The translations under genes and the position numbers were made by a program. The notes under the pieces are model-generated. The model was not told the origin of the DNA. It saw only the letters and a program-made list of their open reading frames with translations, and did no database searches. Shown here piece by piece: positions 24,486 through 33,187 of a DNA stretch of 64,000 bases. Positions within the stretch are counted from its first letter, which is position 1. Each line of letters starts with the position of its first letter. Origin of the DNA: Phenylobacterium sp. (lineage in GTDB: Bacteria > Pseudomonadota > Alphaproteobacteria > Caulobacterales > Caulobacteraceae); the NCBI GenBank assembly GCA_004799545.1, contig SSMU01000014.1, positions 62,001 through 126,000 of the forward strand. Direction: 5' to 3'.

Positions 24486-25329
24486 GGTCGATCCCCGGGT
24501 AGCGCAGGGCCACGTCCGAGAGCGTCTGGGCGTTCCAGTAGGGGTCGCCGGCCGGCGGCCAGCCGAACACGTCGCGCTGGCGCGGCGTCATCCTGACCAT
24601 CGCCTCCTTCCAGCCCGGGTTCAGGGTGCGGTCCGGCCAGGCGAGCTTGCCCTGCCAGCGCCAGCCGCGGGCCTTGAAGTCGATCGGCATGACGAACCGC
24701 GAGCGGCCGGCCGCGCCGAAGTTCGAGCCGCGGTGGAAGACGTCGGTCTTGTAGATCAGCATCGAGCCGGCCGGGCCGGTGACCGCCACCTCGTCGTCGA
24801 ACAGCTCGCCCATCTCCGTGCGCGTGACGCCGATCGGGATGTGCCGGGTCTTCTCCAGCGGCACCGCCTTGGTCGGCCCGTCCAGCTCGGTGACGTCGGA
24901 GAGCAGGATAAAGCAGGTCATCTGCGGCATCAGCTGGTCGGCGCGCGGCACCACGATGGTGTGGTTCTCGTAGTCGCGGTGGTGGGCCTGGTCGTAGTCG
25001 ATGGCGCCAGCGTACTTGGCCCACAGCTCGATCTTGTAGCAGTCGATCTCCTTGGTCTGCAGGAAGCGCTCGGCGGCGTCCAGCAGGTCCGGATAGACCG
25101 TCACCTGGTTGATCACCCAGGAGGGGTAGGGGAAGAACCGCAGGCCCGCGAACTGGCTCTTGGCGAACTTCGGATAGGCCTCGGGATTGGCGAAATACTC
25201 CTCCGGCCGCGGATAGATCTCCCACAGCGCATCTTGCGCCGCGGCCAGGGTCTCCTTGTCCAGGAAGCCTTCCACCACGGTGAAACCGCGGTCGAACACC
25301 TCGGCCAGCTTTGCGTCGGGGATATGCAT
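24433..25329 (-). CDS. Phytanoyl-CoA dioxygenase family protein (PhyH) 1
   Basis: A 298-residue Fe(II)/2-oxoglutarate oxygenase. The PhyH fold is shown by FDRGFTVVEGFLDKETLAAAQDAL at the start, the iron ligands HRD (in AHHRDYENHT) and the distal His in YKTDVFHRGSNFG, and a downstream Arg (GRSRFVMPIDF) for 2-oxoglutarate. The chosen start MHIPDAKLAEVF has GGGA upstream; a longer form from 25398 is possible but overlaps the divergent SDR promoter region. The substrate is unknown. A second PhyH gene and a TauD gene lie within 4 kb. Its 3' end overlaps the convergent 95-residue gene. Confidence 0.88.
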   Translation of the reverse strand: MHIPDAKLAEVFDRGFTVVEGFLDKETLAAAQDALWEIYPRPEEYFANPEAYPKFAKSQFAGLRFFPYPSWVINQVTVYPDLLDAAERFLQTKEIDCYKIELWAKYAGAIDYDQAHHRDYENHTIVVPRADQLMPQMTCFILLSDVTELDGPTKAVPLEKTRHIPIGVTRTEMGELFDDEVAVTGPAGSMLIYKTDVFHRGSNFGAAGRSRFVMPIDFKARGWRWQGKLAWPDRTLNPGWKEAMVRMTPRQRDVFGWPPAGDPYWNAQTLSDVALRYPGIDLTPYGAPAAPEPAEAQA

Positions 25330-25412
25330 GGTCCCATTCAAGGCCTTGCGCTCGCGCCCGCCAAGCGCTTCCGTTCGCCCATTGCCAACAAAAGACATTT
25401 CGGGAGGACGTG

Positions 25413-26225
25413 ATGGCCAGCATCAATTCGAACGGGTCCCTGAAGGGCCGCACCGCGATCGTCACCGGCGCCAGCCGCGGCATCGGCGAGGCGATCGCCG
25501 CCCGCCTCGCCATGGAGGGCGCCCGCGTGGTCTGCTCGGCGCGCACCGCCGAGACCGGCGAGAGCCGGCTGCCCGGCACCCTGCACGAGACCGTCGAGCG
25601 GATCAAAAAGGCCGGCGGCGAGGCGACCTTCATCAAGGCGGACCTGGCCCAGGCCATCGAGCGCGAGCGGCTGGTCGAGGAGGCGGTGGGCGCCTACGGC
25701 CCCGTCGACATCCTGGTGAACAACGCCGCCATCACCTACTTCATGCCGGTCCAGGAGTTCACCGAGAAACGCTTCAAGCTGATGATGGAGGTGCAGGTCT
25801 ATGCGCCCTTCCACCTGGCCCAGCTGGTCCTGCCGTCCATGCGCGAGCGCCGGCAGGGCTGGATCGTCAACATCTCCTCGCCGGCCGGCATCCATCCCAA
25901 GGCGCCCTACACCCGGCGCGGCGGCGGCACGGTCTACGGCATGTGCAAGGCAGCGTTGGAGCGCTTCACCACCGGCCTCGCCTCCGAGGTCGCCGACGAC
26001 AACGTGGCCGTCAACGTGGTCTCGCCCGGGCTCGTCGACACCCCCGGCGTCGCGGTTCACGGCCTGATCAACGACGCCACCCGGGCCCGCGTCCAGCCGA
26101 TCGAATACATCGCCGAGGCGGTCTACCGCCTGGCTTCGGGCGACCCGAAGACCATGACCGGGCGCATCGACTACGCCGAGCCGTTCCTCAAGGAGCTCTC
26201 GGTGAAGCCGGCGGAGCTGGTGTAG
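25413..26225 (+). CDS. Short-chain dehydrogenase/reductase (SDR)
   Basis: A 270-residue classical SDR: NAD(P)-binding TGASRGIG near residue 18, NNAA structural motif (VDILVNNAAITYF), catalytic Ser in VNISSPAG, and Tyr175-x3-Lys179 (VYGMCKAALE). CSARTAET after beta-strand 2 fits NADP(H). The ATG at 25413 follows GGGAGG. It probably oxidises or reduces an alcohol or ketone intermediate in the pathway served by the neighbouring PhyH and dienelactone-hydrolase genes. It is followed by a small membrane protein 5-11 bases away. Confidence 0.93.
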   Translation: MASINSNGSLKGRTAIVTGASRGIGEAIAARLAMEGARVVCSARTAETGESRLPGTLHETVERIKKAGGEATFIKADLAQAIERERLVEEAVGAYGPVDILVNNAAITYFMPVQEFTEKRFKLMMEVQVYAPFHLAQLVLPSMRERRQGWIVNISSPAGIHPKAPYTRRGGGTVYGMCKAALERFTTGLASEVADDNVAVNVVSPGLVDTPGVAVHGLINDATRARVQPIEYIAEAVYRLASGDPKTMTGRIDYAEPFLKELSVKPAELV

Positions 26226-26236
26226 CGGCCGTGTCG

Positions 26237-26662
26237 ATGATGGGCGAAGCGGCGAAGGCGGTGGGGGTCGCGCTGGCCATCCTGGCCGTCAACCTGGCGG
26301 TCACGACCCTGGCGATCGTGATCTATGCCCAGGCCATAGCGCCCGGCCATCCGGCCGCCTTCTACCAGGCCGCCGCGCCCGGGATCGGCGCCTGGACGGC
26401 GCCCATCTGCGGGGCGGCGCTGTTCGCCGTCGCCATCGCGGCGCTGGGCCGCCGGCGGCCCGAGCGCAGCCCCTGGGCCTTCGCGCTGAAGACCTGGATC
26501 GCCTACCTGGTCCTCGACGCGGTCAGCGGCGCGGCCATGGGCGCCGGAGCGACCATGGTCTCCTGGATGATGGCGTTCTCCATGGGGCTGGCGCTCGCTG
26601 GCGGCCTGGCCGGCGCGGCCCTGGCGCAACGCAACACCTCATCGAAAGAGCAGATCGCGTGA
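26237..26662 (+). CDS. Small four-helix membrane protein
   Basis: About 141 residues with four predicted membrane helices (AVGVALAILAVNLAVTTLAIVIYA; WTAPICGAALFAVAIAAL; ALKTWIAYLVLDAVSGAAMG; MAFSMGLALAGGLAGAALA). I recognise no family. A GTG at 26231 is an equally possible start; neither has a good ribosome-binding sequence, which suggests coupling to the SDR gene just upstream. The stop overlaps the GTG of the dienelactone hydrolase by 4 bases, so it belongs to the same transcript. Confidence 0.75.
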   Translation: MMGEAAKAVGVALAILAVNLAVTTLAIVIYAQAIAPGHPAAFYQAAAPGIGAWTAPICGAALFAVAIAALGRRRPERSPWAFALKTWIAYLVLDAVSGAAMGAGATMVSWMMAFSMGLALAGGLAGAALAQRNTSSKEQIA

Positions 26663-27396
26663 TCGAGCAGACCATCGACATCGCCACCAAACACGGGGCG
26701 ACCACCACCTTCATCGTCCATCCGGAGCGCGACGGGCCGCACCCAGTGGTGCTGTTCTTCATGGACGCGCCGGCGATCCGCGAGGAGCTGCGCGACATGG
26801 CCCGGCGCCTCGCCACCGCCGGCTACTACGTGATGCTGCCCAACCTCTACTATCGCAAGGGCGTCATGGAGATGAAGGACCTGCCGCCCCTGGCGGAGGC
26901 CGAGGCGCGGGCGCGGATGTTCGAGTTCATGAACTCGCTCTCCATCCCGCTGGTGATGGACGACGCCGACGCTCTGCTGGGCTTCGCCGACCGCGACCCG
27001 GCGGCGGGCAAGGGCCCGGTGGGCGCCGTCGGCTACTGCATGAGCGGCCAGTATGCGATCAACTTCGCCGCCCGCTGGCCGGAGCGGGTGGGGGCGGCGG
27101 CCTCGATCTATGGCGTCCGCCTGGTCACCGACGAGGCGGACAGTCCGCACCTGGCGGCGGCCAAGGCCCTGGGCGAACTCTATTTCGGCTGCGCCGAGCA
27201 CGACACCTGGGCGCCGCTGGAGATGGTCGAGGCCCTCGACCAGTCGATCAAGTCGGGCAACCTCAACGCCGAGGTCGAGCTCTATCCCGGCGTCCACCAC
27301 GGCTTCGCCTTCCCGCAGCGGCTGGTCTACGACAAGCCCTCCGCCGAACGCCACTGGGAGCGCCTGTTCGCCCTGTTCGGGCGGAATTTGGTCTAG
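26659..27396 (+). CDS. Dienelactone hydrolase family protein
   Basis: A 245-residue alpha/beta hydrolase with the cysteine nucleophile of the DLH family (GYCMSG, Cys127) and the histidine in YPGVHHGFAFP (residues 213-214). Classical enzymes open dienelactones in chlorocatechol breakdown, but many relatives act on other esters or lactones. The start is a GTG overlapping the preceding stop. With the SDR it suggests a short catabolic route. It ends convergent with the second PhyH gene, with a hairpin in the 33-base gap. Confidence 0.92.
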   Translation: MIEQTIDIATKHGATTTFIVHPERDGPHPVVLFFMDAPAIREELRDMARRLATAGYYVMLPNLYYRKGVMEMKDLPPLAEAEARARMFEFMNSLSIPLVMDDADALLGFADRDPAAGKGPVGAVGYCMSGQYAINFAARWPERVGAAASIYGVRLVTDEADSPHLAAAKALGELYFGCAEHDTWAPLEMVEALDQSIKSGNLNAEVELYPGVHHGFAFPQRLVYDKPSAERHWERLFALFGRNLV

Positions 27397-27401
27397 CTCA
27401 C

Positions 27402-27424
27402 CTCTCCCCGCGGCGCGGGTGAGA
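27402..27424. terminator. Convergent hairpin between DLH and PhyH 2
   Basis: CTCTCCCCGCG and CGCGGGTGAGAG form a stem with one bulge in the 33-base gap between two converging genes. No T-tract is present. It also resembles a REP-type palindrome. Confidence 0.4.
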
Positions 27425-27429
27425 GGAGA

Positions 27430-28260
27430 CTACGGCCGATGCGCGATCACCGGCGGGACCCAGCCGGGCTCCAGGGTCTTGGCGGGGTGGGAGGCGGTGA
27501 CCATGCCCATGAACGGCGGCCAGATCTCGTAGCCCAGCAGGGTCCTGGCGCGCGGCGACATCTCGCGCACCAGCTCGCGCGGCACGCTCAGGAAGAAGTT
27601 CTCCTGGGTCCGCGCCCAGGGCTCGCAATACTGGTTGGTGAAGGCCAGCCGCGGCCGCCGGGTGCGGTTCGCCCCGCCGCGGTGGATCAGGGTGCCGGCG
27701 AACACGAAGCAGGCGCCGGCCGGGACCTCCATGGGGACCAGCATCGCCTCCATCTCGGCCGGGTCGCTGGGCCGGCCGGGATCGCCCGGCTCGCCCCACA
27801 GGTGGCTGCCGGGGATCACCTCGGTGCAGCCGTTGTCGCGGGTGAAGGCGTCGATGGCGCCGATCACGCTGATGCCGTTCGGCGGCCGGGGCCGCTTCTG
27901 GCGGTAGAAGCCGTCGTCGGCGTGCAGGCTCTGCGCGGTCTCGCCCGGCCCCAGGTTGATCGAATGGCTGGCCGAGAGCAGGAAACCCGGCTGCAGGAAC
28001 CGCGCGATGATCGCCATCAGCCGCGGATCGGCGGCGATCTCCTCGAACACCTTGCCGCGTGCGACGAGGGTGTAGATCCGCTCGGTCTTGAAGCCCTCGA
28101 AGTCGTTGCGGCCGTTGTGGGCCCCCTCGAAGGGCGCGAGCGCCGCGCGGAACGCCGCCAAGGCGGCGACGTCCATGAAGTCCTCGATCACCGTGTAGCC
28201 GACCTCGCGCAACTCGGCGGCATGCGCGTCGGCGTCGAAGCGGCGTGAGACAGCGTCCAT
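27430..28260 (-). CDS. Phytanoyl-CoA dioxygenase family protein (PhyH) 2
   Basis: A 276-residue Fe(II)/2-oxoglutarate oxygenase with iron ligands HAD (SLHADDGFY) and the distal His of GTLIHRGGANRT, followed by the Arg of RPRLAFTNQYCEPWAR. The N-terminus AELREVGYTVIEDFMDVAALAAFRAAL is typical of PhyH. It is only distantly similar to PhyH 1. It is divergent from the TauD gene with about 94 bases between, so the two may share control. Confidence 0.9.
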   Translation of the reverse strand: MDAVSRRFDADAHAAELREVGYTVIEDFMDVAALAAFRAALAPFEGAHNGRNDFEGFKTERIYTLVARGKVFEEIAADPRLMAIIARFLQPGFLLSASHSINLGPGETAQSLHADDGFYRQKRPRPPNGISVIGAIDAFTRDNGCTEVIPGSHLWGEPGDPGRPSDPAEMEAMLVPMEVPAGACFVFAGTLIHRGGANRTRRPRLAFTNQYCEPWARTQENFFLSVPRELVREMSPRARTLLGYEIWPPFMGMVTASHPAKTLEPGWVPPVIAHRP

Positions 28261-28354
28261 GCTTTCGGCCTCCGGAACCTATTGTATCATGGCCCACGGA
28301 CCGCCGGTCTCACAGAGCCCCAAGGTCAATCAGGACGTCGACGAGGACATCGCC

Positions 28355-29239
28355 ATGGCTGCGCCTTCCCTGAAGATCCGTCGTCTCGCCGGCGCCCTGG
28401 GCGCCGAGATCACCGGCCTCGACCTGGCGCAGGAGCTGCCCGACGCGACCATCGCCGCGGTCCGCCAGGCGCTGGTCGAGCACCAGGTGGTGGTCTTCCG
28501 CGACCAGGATCTGACGCCGGCGCAGCAGGCGCGCTTCGGCGCCCGGTTCGGGCCCTTGAACATCCACCCCTACGTCGCCGGCATGGCCGACCACCCGGAG
28601 GTGATGGAGGTCATCAAGGAGCCGCAGGACAAGGTGAACTTCGGCGGCGGCTGGCATTCCGACATGAGCTTCCTGGAGCGCCCGGCCATCGGCTCGATCC
28701 TCTATGCGGTCGAGGTCCCGGCGTTCGGCGGCGACACCCTGTTCGCCAGCCAGGCCGCCGCCTACGAGGCCCTGTCGCCCGGGCTGCGGGCCACCCTGGA
28801 GACGTTGAGCGCCGTCCACTCCGCCAGCCGCGAATACTCGGCCGGCGGCCATTCCGCCCAGAAGCGCTCGTCCATGGCGATCGCCGAAGCCGATGGCCTG
28901 GCCGGTGAGTACGTCCACCCGGTGGTGCTCACCCATCCGGAGAGCGGCCGCAAGGCGCTCTACGTGAACCCGGCCTTCACGATCCGCATCGAGGGCTGGA
29001 CGAAGCGGGAGTCCAAGGCCCTGCTGGACTTCCTGTTCGCGCACGCCCGCTACGAGGCCTTCACCTGCCGCTTCGAATGGCGAAAGGGCTCGGTCGCCTT
29101 CTGGGACAACCGCTCGGTCTGGCATTTCGCGCTCAACGACTATCCCGGCCAGCGCCGCCATATGCGCCGGGTGACCGTCGATCCCTGGCCCGTGACCGCC
29201 GCCGCCCGCCGCAGCCGGGTCGCCGAGACCGTCACCTGA
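28355..29239 (+). CDS. TauD/TfdA family dioxygenase
   Basis: A 294-residue member of the TauD/TfdA/AtsK group of 2-oxoglutarate oxygenases. N-terminal LKIRRLAGALGAEITGLDLAQELPDATIAAVRQALVEHQVVVFRDQDLTPAQQ, the iron motif HSD in GGWHSDMSF, the tunnel FGGDTLFASQAAAYEALS, and the C-terminal VWHFALNDYPGQRRHMRRVTV supply all ligands including the 2-oxoglutarate-binding Arg. Relatives act on taurine, alkyl sulphates or 2,4-D; the substrate here cannot be assigned. The ATG at 28355 follows GAGGA; an ATG at 28289 would add 22 unusual residues. Confidence 0.93.
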   Translation: MAAPSLKIRRLAGALGAEITGLDLAQELPDATIAAVRQALVEHQVVVFRDQDLTPAQQARFGARFGPLNIHPYVAGMADHPEVMEVIKEPQDKVNFGGGWHSDMSFLERPAIGSILYAVEVPAFGGDTLFASQAAAYEALSPGLRATLETLSAVHSASREYSAGGHSAQKRSSMAIAEADGLAGEYVHPVVLTHPESGRKALYVNPAFTIRIEGWTKRESKALLDFLFAHARYEAFTCRFEWRKGSVAFWDNRSVWHFALNDYPGQRRHMRRVTVDPWPVTAAARRSRVAETVT

Positions 29240-29352
29240 GGCCGCGCCTGTTACGGCGATTTAATCACCGTGACGGCGGCTTGCGGTTGCCGCGCCGCGC
29301 GGGCGGGTCGTAAGCCTGTCACACGACGCTCACGCCTCCCGGGGGAACCGCC

Positions 29353-31164
29353 ATGCTCAACCGCCGCAACCTGCTGCTGGCCGCCGGCGCCAGCGCCGCC
29401 CTGGCCGGCGGCCGCGCCGCCATGGCCCAGCCGGCCGGGGCGGAGCAGCAGCTCTCGACCCTGCTCGACGCCTTCTTCGCCGAGGAGCTGGTCGAGGCCC
29501 CCGAACTCGCCACCTCGCTGGGCCTCGATGTCGGCCCGCACGCCGACCTGAAGTCCAAGCTGCACCAGGCCTCGGTCGCCGACCTCGCCCGCGACAAGCG
29601 CCTGACCACCGAGCGGCTGGCGCGGATGTCCGCCATCGATCGCAAGGCGCTCAGCGGCATGCCGGCGGTGAACTACGATTCCGTCTACTACGACCTGAAG
29701 ACCACCGACGCGGCCAACCGGCGGTTCAATTACGGCGGGGAGGGCGCGGGCTCGCCCTACGTGCTCAGCCAGATCACCGGCGCCTACCAGGATGCGCCCG
29801 ACTTCCTGTCCACCCAGCACACCATCGAGACCCGCGCCGACTGCGAGGCCTATGTGGCCCGCCTGGTCGAGCTGGGCCGGCTGATGGACCAGGAATCCGA
29901 GCGGGTGCGCCACGACGCGGGCCTGGGGGTGATCCCGCCCGACTTCGCGCTCAAGGGCGCCATCGCCTCGATGACCACCATGCACGTGGCGCCCGAGCAA
30001 TCGAGCCTGGTCACCTCGCTGGTCGACCGCGCCAAGGCCAAGGGGATCGCCGGCGACTGGCAGGCCCAGGCCTCGGCCGCCTACCGGGACAAGGTCACCC
30101 CGGCCCTGGAACGCCAGATGGCCCTGCTCAACGGCCTGCTGCCCAGGTCGACGCATGACGCCGGCGTCTGGAAGCTGCCGGACGGCGAGGCCTACTACGC
30201 CGCGGCCCTGGCCAGCCAGACCACCACCAACATGACCCCGGCCGAGGTCCACAAGATGGGCCTCGACGTCGGCCGCCAGCTCTCCGCCCGCGCCGACCTG
30301 CTGTTCAAGAAGATCGGCATGAGCAAGGGCACGGTGGGCGCCCGCTACCAGCAGCTGTTCAAGAGCAAGAAGTACATCTACCCGAACACCGACGCCGGGA
30401 AGGCCAAGCTGATCGCCGACCTCAACCTGGTGGTCCAGAAGATGCAGGGCCGCCTGCCCACCTATTTCGACACCTTGCCGAAGGCCGGGCTGGAGATCCG
30501 CCGCATCCCCAAGGAGACCGAGCAGGGCGCCTCGACCCACTACACCGAGGGCAGCCTCGACGGCTCCCGGCCCGGCATCTACTGGCTGAACCTGCGCGAC
30601 ACCGCCGAGTCCCCCTACTGGGACATGCTGACCACCACCTTCCACGAGGGCATCCCGGGCCACCACCTGCAGCTCTCCCTGCAGCGCCAGGCGGACCTGC
30701 CGATGATCCGCAAGGTCTCCGGCTTCGGCGCCTATATCGAGGGCTGGGCGCTCTACGCCGAGCAGCTGGCCCAGGAGAGCGGCTTCTACAAGGACGATCC
30801 GGCCGGCGAGCTGGGCTATATCCACGACGCCCTGCTGCGCTCCGGCCGGCTGGTCACCGACACTGGCATCCACGCCCTGCGCTGGAGCCGGGAGAAGGCC
30901 GCCGCGACCCTATCCAGCATCGACGGCGACCCGCCGGCGCTCGCCGCCCAGGAGATCGAGCGCTACAGCGTCTGGCCGGGCCAGGCCTGCGACTACATGG
31001 TGGGCAAGCTCACCATCCTGCGGCTGCGCGCCCGGGCCAAGACGGCGCTCGGCCCCCGCTTCGACATCAAGAAATTCCACGACGCGGTGCTCCTGGCCGG
31101 CGCCGTGCCGCTCACCGTGCTGGAGCATCACGTCGACGCCTGGATCGCCCAGCAGAGGGCATGA
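29353..31164 (+). CDS. DUF885 family secreted metallohydrolase-like protein
   Basis: A 603-residue protein with a twin-arginine-type leader ([25 protein letters not shown]), so it is probably exported folded. The DUF885 core is recognised by [18 protein letters not shown] (His431, Glu432, His437, His438), an HExxxxH-like metal site, with [14 protein letters not shown] downstream supplying a further Glu. The family is placed near M32/M3-type metallopeptidases, but few members have known substrates. It stands alone; the gene behind it has quite different codon use. Confidence 0.88.
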   Translation: MLNRRNLLLAAGASAALAGGRAAMAQPAGAEQQLSTLLDAFFAEELVEAPELATSLGLDVGPHADLKSKLHQASVADLARDKRLTTERLARMSAIDRKALSGMPAVNYDSVYYDLKTTDAANRRFNYGGEGAGSPYVLSQITGAYQDAPDFLSTQHTIETRADCEAYVARLVELGRLMDQESERVRHDAGLGVIPPDFALKGAIASMTTMHVAPEQSSLVTSLVDRAKAKGIAGDWQAQASAAYRDKVTPALERQMALLNGLLPRSTHDAGVWKLPDGEAYYAAALASQTTTNMTPAEVHKMGLDVGRQLSARADLLFKKIGMSKGTVGARYQQLFKSKKYIYPNTDAGKAKLIADLNLVVQKMQGRLPTYFDTLPKAGLEIRRIPKETEQGASTHYTEGSLDGSRPGIYWLNLRDTAESPYWDMLTTTFHEGIPGHHLQLSLQRQADLPMIRKVSGFGAYIEGWALYAEQLAQESGFYKDDPAGELGYIHDALLRSGRLVTDTGIHALRWSREKAAATLSSIDGDPPALAAQEIERYSVWPGQACDYMVGKLTILRLRARAKTALGPRFDIKKFHDAVLLAGAVPLTVLEHHVDAWIAQQRA

Positions 31165-31233
31165 GCACGGCGGTGCAACCTGGAAGCAGGCCTCGGATGA
31201 CCAACCGCGACGAGCCAATGGCGCTCCGGCGCC

Positions 31234-31974
31234 GTGGAGGCTGATCGGCCGGCCGGTGGCCGTGATCCCATCAAAGTTGCGACCGACCTGGGCCAGATCT
31301 GGTTCTGGGGACGAGACCGTGGCAAGCCGTTGGTGCTGATGATCACCGGCGCCATGGCCCCGGCTGACGTGTGGGCGGGCGAGTTCGACGAACTCGACTA
31401 CCTGCGCGTACACCTACCCGGCAATCACTGTCCGCCCCTGGCCGAAACCAGCATCGCTGCTTTCGCTAGATCGATCGACCAGGCCCTGGCGATGAACTTC
31501 AGCGGCCGCCCGGTGTTCGTCGCCGGAATCTCGATGGGCGCATTGGTGGGGCTCGCAATGCGCTCGCCAGAGCTTCGCGGCGCTTTGCTGATCGAGCCGC
31601 CGTTGAGAACGCGCCATCTCTGGTCAGTCCAACGAATGCCGATGGAAGCCGGCCTCACGGAACAGGACCTGTTGCTGCTCAAGAACGTGCTCGGCGTGAG
31701 CAAGGCCGGATCGGAGCCGCGCGACTACACGCACCTGCTCGCTGGGTTGCGGGTGCGGACCACCGTTGTGGTCGGTTCCGAGCCCCTGCTGCCCAAGCGC
31801 AAGGTCGCCCGGGTCCCAAGCGTCGTCGATGATGACGACCGCGCTTTGCTGGCGGCCCACCCGCTGGTGCGAATCGTGCTCGTCGAGGGTGCGGGGCACG
31901 CCGTCCACGCCGAGGGCTTCGTGCCGGTGACGCGCCTGATGTTCGCGGAAGCCACCGCGGCGCTGCTCGGCTGA
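31234..31974 (+). CDS. Alpha/beta hydrolase, atypical base composition
   Basis: A 246-residue hydrolase with a nucleophile elbow GISMGALVG and the catalytic histidine in VEGAGHAVHAEGF. Start GTG 31234 lacks a good ribosome-binding sequence; other starts downstream would remove the first beta strand. The third codon positions are noticeably less GC-rich than in all flanking genes (many codons such as GCT, CGA, TTG, CCA), which suggests recent acquisition. No mobile element is seen next to it. The substrate is unknown. Confidence 0.75.
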   Translation: MEADRPAGGRDPIKVATDLGQIWFWGRDRGKPLVLMITGAMAPADVWAGEFDELDYLRVHLPGNHCPPLAETSIAAFARSIDQALAMNFSGRPVFVAGISMGALVGLAMRSPELRGALLIEPPLRTRHLWSVQRMPMEAGLTEQDLLLLKNVLGVSKAGSEPRDYTHLLAGLRVRTTVVVGSEPLLPKRKVARVPSVVDDDDRALLAAHPLVRIVLVEGAGHAVHAEGFVPVTRLMFAEATAALLG

Positions 31975-32042
31975 GCGCTGTTCAGGGTCGACTTTGAGCC
32001 GGAGCTTCGAATGCTCAGGCCGCCGAGCGGCTCGCCGGCCCT

Positions 32043-32066
32043 CTGCTGACACGAAGCTGTCAGCAG
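32043..32066. promoter_or_regulatory. 9-bp inverted repeat upstream of the GST gene
   Basis: CTGCTGACA-N6-TGTCAGCAG is a perfect dyad centred about 76 bases before the GST start and 80 bases after the hydrolase stop. It has no T-tract. It could be a repressor operator for the GST gene or a terminator remnant. Confidence 0.4.
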
Positions 32067-32130
32067 GCGGGGTCTAGGCGTAGGTTCGTCCTCGCAAGGG
32101 ACGAGCCCTCCCTCGACCAAGGAAGCCGCC

Positions 32131-32778
32131 ATGTCCGAAGACCTGATCTTCTACACCAACCCCATGTCCCGCGGCCGCATCGTACGCTGGATGCTGGAGG
32201 AGGTCGGCCAGCCCTACGAGACCGAGATCCTCAGCTACGAGACGACCCTGAAGTCGCCCGCCTATCTGGCGATCAACCCGATGGGCAAGGTGCCGGCGAT
32301 CAAGCACGGCGACACGGTGGTCACCGAGTGCGGCGCCATATGCGCCTACCTGGCCGACGCCTTCCCGCAAGCCGGCCTTGCCCCGCCGCTCGGCGACAAG
32401 CGCCGCGGTCCCTATTTCCGCTGGATGTTCTTCGCCGCCGGCCCGATCGAGGCGGCGGTCACCAACCGCTCGCTGGGCGTCGAGATCAAGCCGGAGCAGA
32501 AGCGGATGGCCGGCTACGGCAGCTACGAGGACGTGATGAACGGCATTGAGACCGCGCTCACCGCCGGCGATTACGTCCTGGGCGACACCTTCAGCGCCGC
32601 CGATGTCTATTTCGGTTCGCACATCGGCTGGGGCCTGCAGTTCGGCTCCATCGAGAAGCGGCCGAGCTTTGAGCGCTACAACGAGCGCCTGCAGAACCGC
32701 CCCGCCGCGGTCCGCGCGCGGGCGATCGACGACGCGCTGATCGCCGCCCAGCCGCGGCCTGAGCCGGTCCCGGCCTAG
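32131..32778 (+). CDS. Glutathione S-transferase
   Basis: A 215-residue GST. The N-terminal thioredoxin-like domain is MSEDLIFYTNPMSRGRIVRWMLEEVGQPYETEIL with the glutathione-binding KVPAIKHGDTVVTECGAICAYLAD; the C-terminal helical domain includes TAGDYVLGDTFSAADVYFGSHIGWGL, the usual N-capping box. The ATG has AAGGAAG upstream. It detoxifies electrophiles with glutathione. Convergent with the VOC gene, 10 bases away. Confidence 0.94.
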   Translation: MSEDLIFYTNPMSRGRIVRWMLEEVGQPYETEILSYETTLKSPAYLAINPMGKVPAIKHGDTVVTECGAICAYLADAFPQAGLAPPLGDKRRGPYFRWMFFAAGPIEAAVTNRSLGVEIKPEQKRMAGYGSYEDVMNGIETALTAGDYVLGDTFSAADVYFGSHIGWGLQFGSIEKRPSFERYNERLQNRPAAVRARAIDDALIAAQPRPEPVPA

Positions 32779-32788
32779 GTCTCAAGCC

Positions 32789-33178
32789 CTAAGTCCTGGG
32801 CTCGATCAGGTCCCAGCGATTGCCATAGAGGTCCTCGAAGACCGCGACGGTCCCGTAGGGCTCCCGTCGCGGCCCTTCCAGGAAGCGCACGCCGGCCTGC
32901 GTCATCCGCCGATGATCGGCCTCGAAGTCGTCGGTCTCCAGGAACAGGAAGACCCGCCCGCCGGTCTGGTCGCCGACGCGCGCGGCCTGCGCCTCGTTCG
33001 CCGCCCTGGCCAGCAGGAGGCCGCCCGCATGGTCGTCCGGCGCCACCACCACCCAGCGCTTGCCGCCGCCCTGGTCGACGTCGGCCCGCAGGGCGAAGCC
33101 CAGCTTTCCGACGTAGAAGCCGATCGCCGCGTCGTAGTCGTGGACCAGGAGGGCGGTGAGCGAGATGCGGCGGGTCAC
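32789..33178 (-). CDS. VOC (glyoxalase/bleomycin resistance) family protein
   Basis: A 129-residue single-domain VOC protein (RISLTALLVHDYDAAIGFYVGKLGFALRADVDQGGGKRWVVVAPDD to GTVAVFEDLYGNRWDLIEPR). Metal-ligand positions of the beta-alpha-beta-beta-beta units are partly present. Members include lyases, dioxygenases and resistance proteins; which applies is unclear. It starts 9 bases after the lysR-type stop on the same strand and is probably co-transcribed with it. Confidence 0.9.
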   Translation of the reverse strand: MTRRISLTALLVHDYDAAIGFYVGKLGFALRADVDQGGGKRWVVVAPDDHAGGLLLARAANEAQAARVGDQTGGRVFLFLETDDFEADHRRMTQAGVRFLEGPRREPYGTVAVFEDLYGNRWDLIEPRT

Positions 33179-33187
33179 CGTCGGACC

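Noticed and set aside
29251..30873. A 540-codon minus-strand frame opposite the DUF885 gene
   Set aside because: Antisense shadow of a gene with a Tat leader and metal motif.
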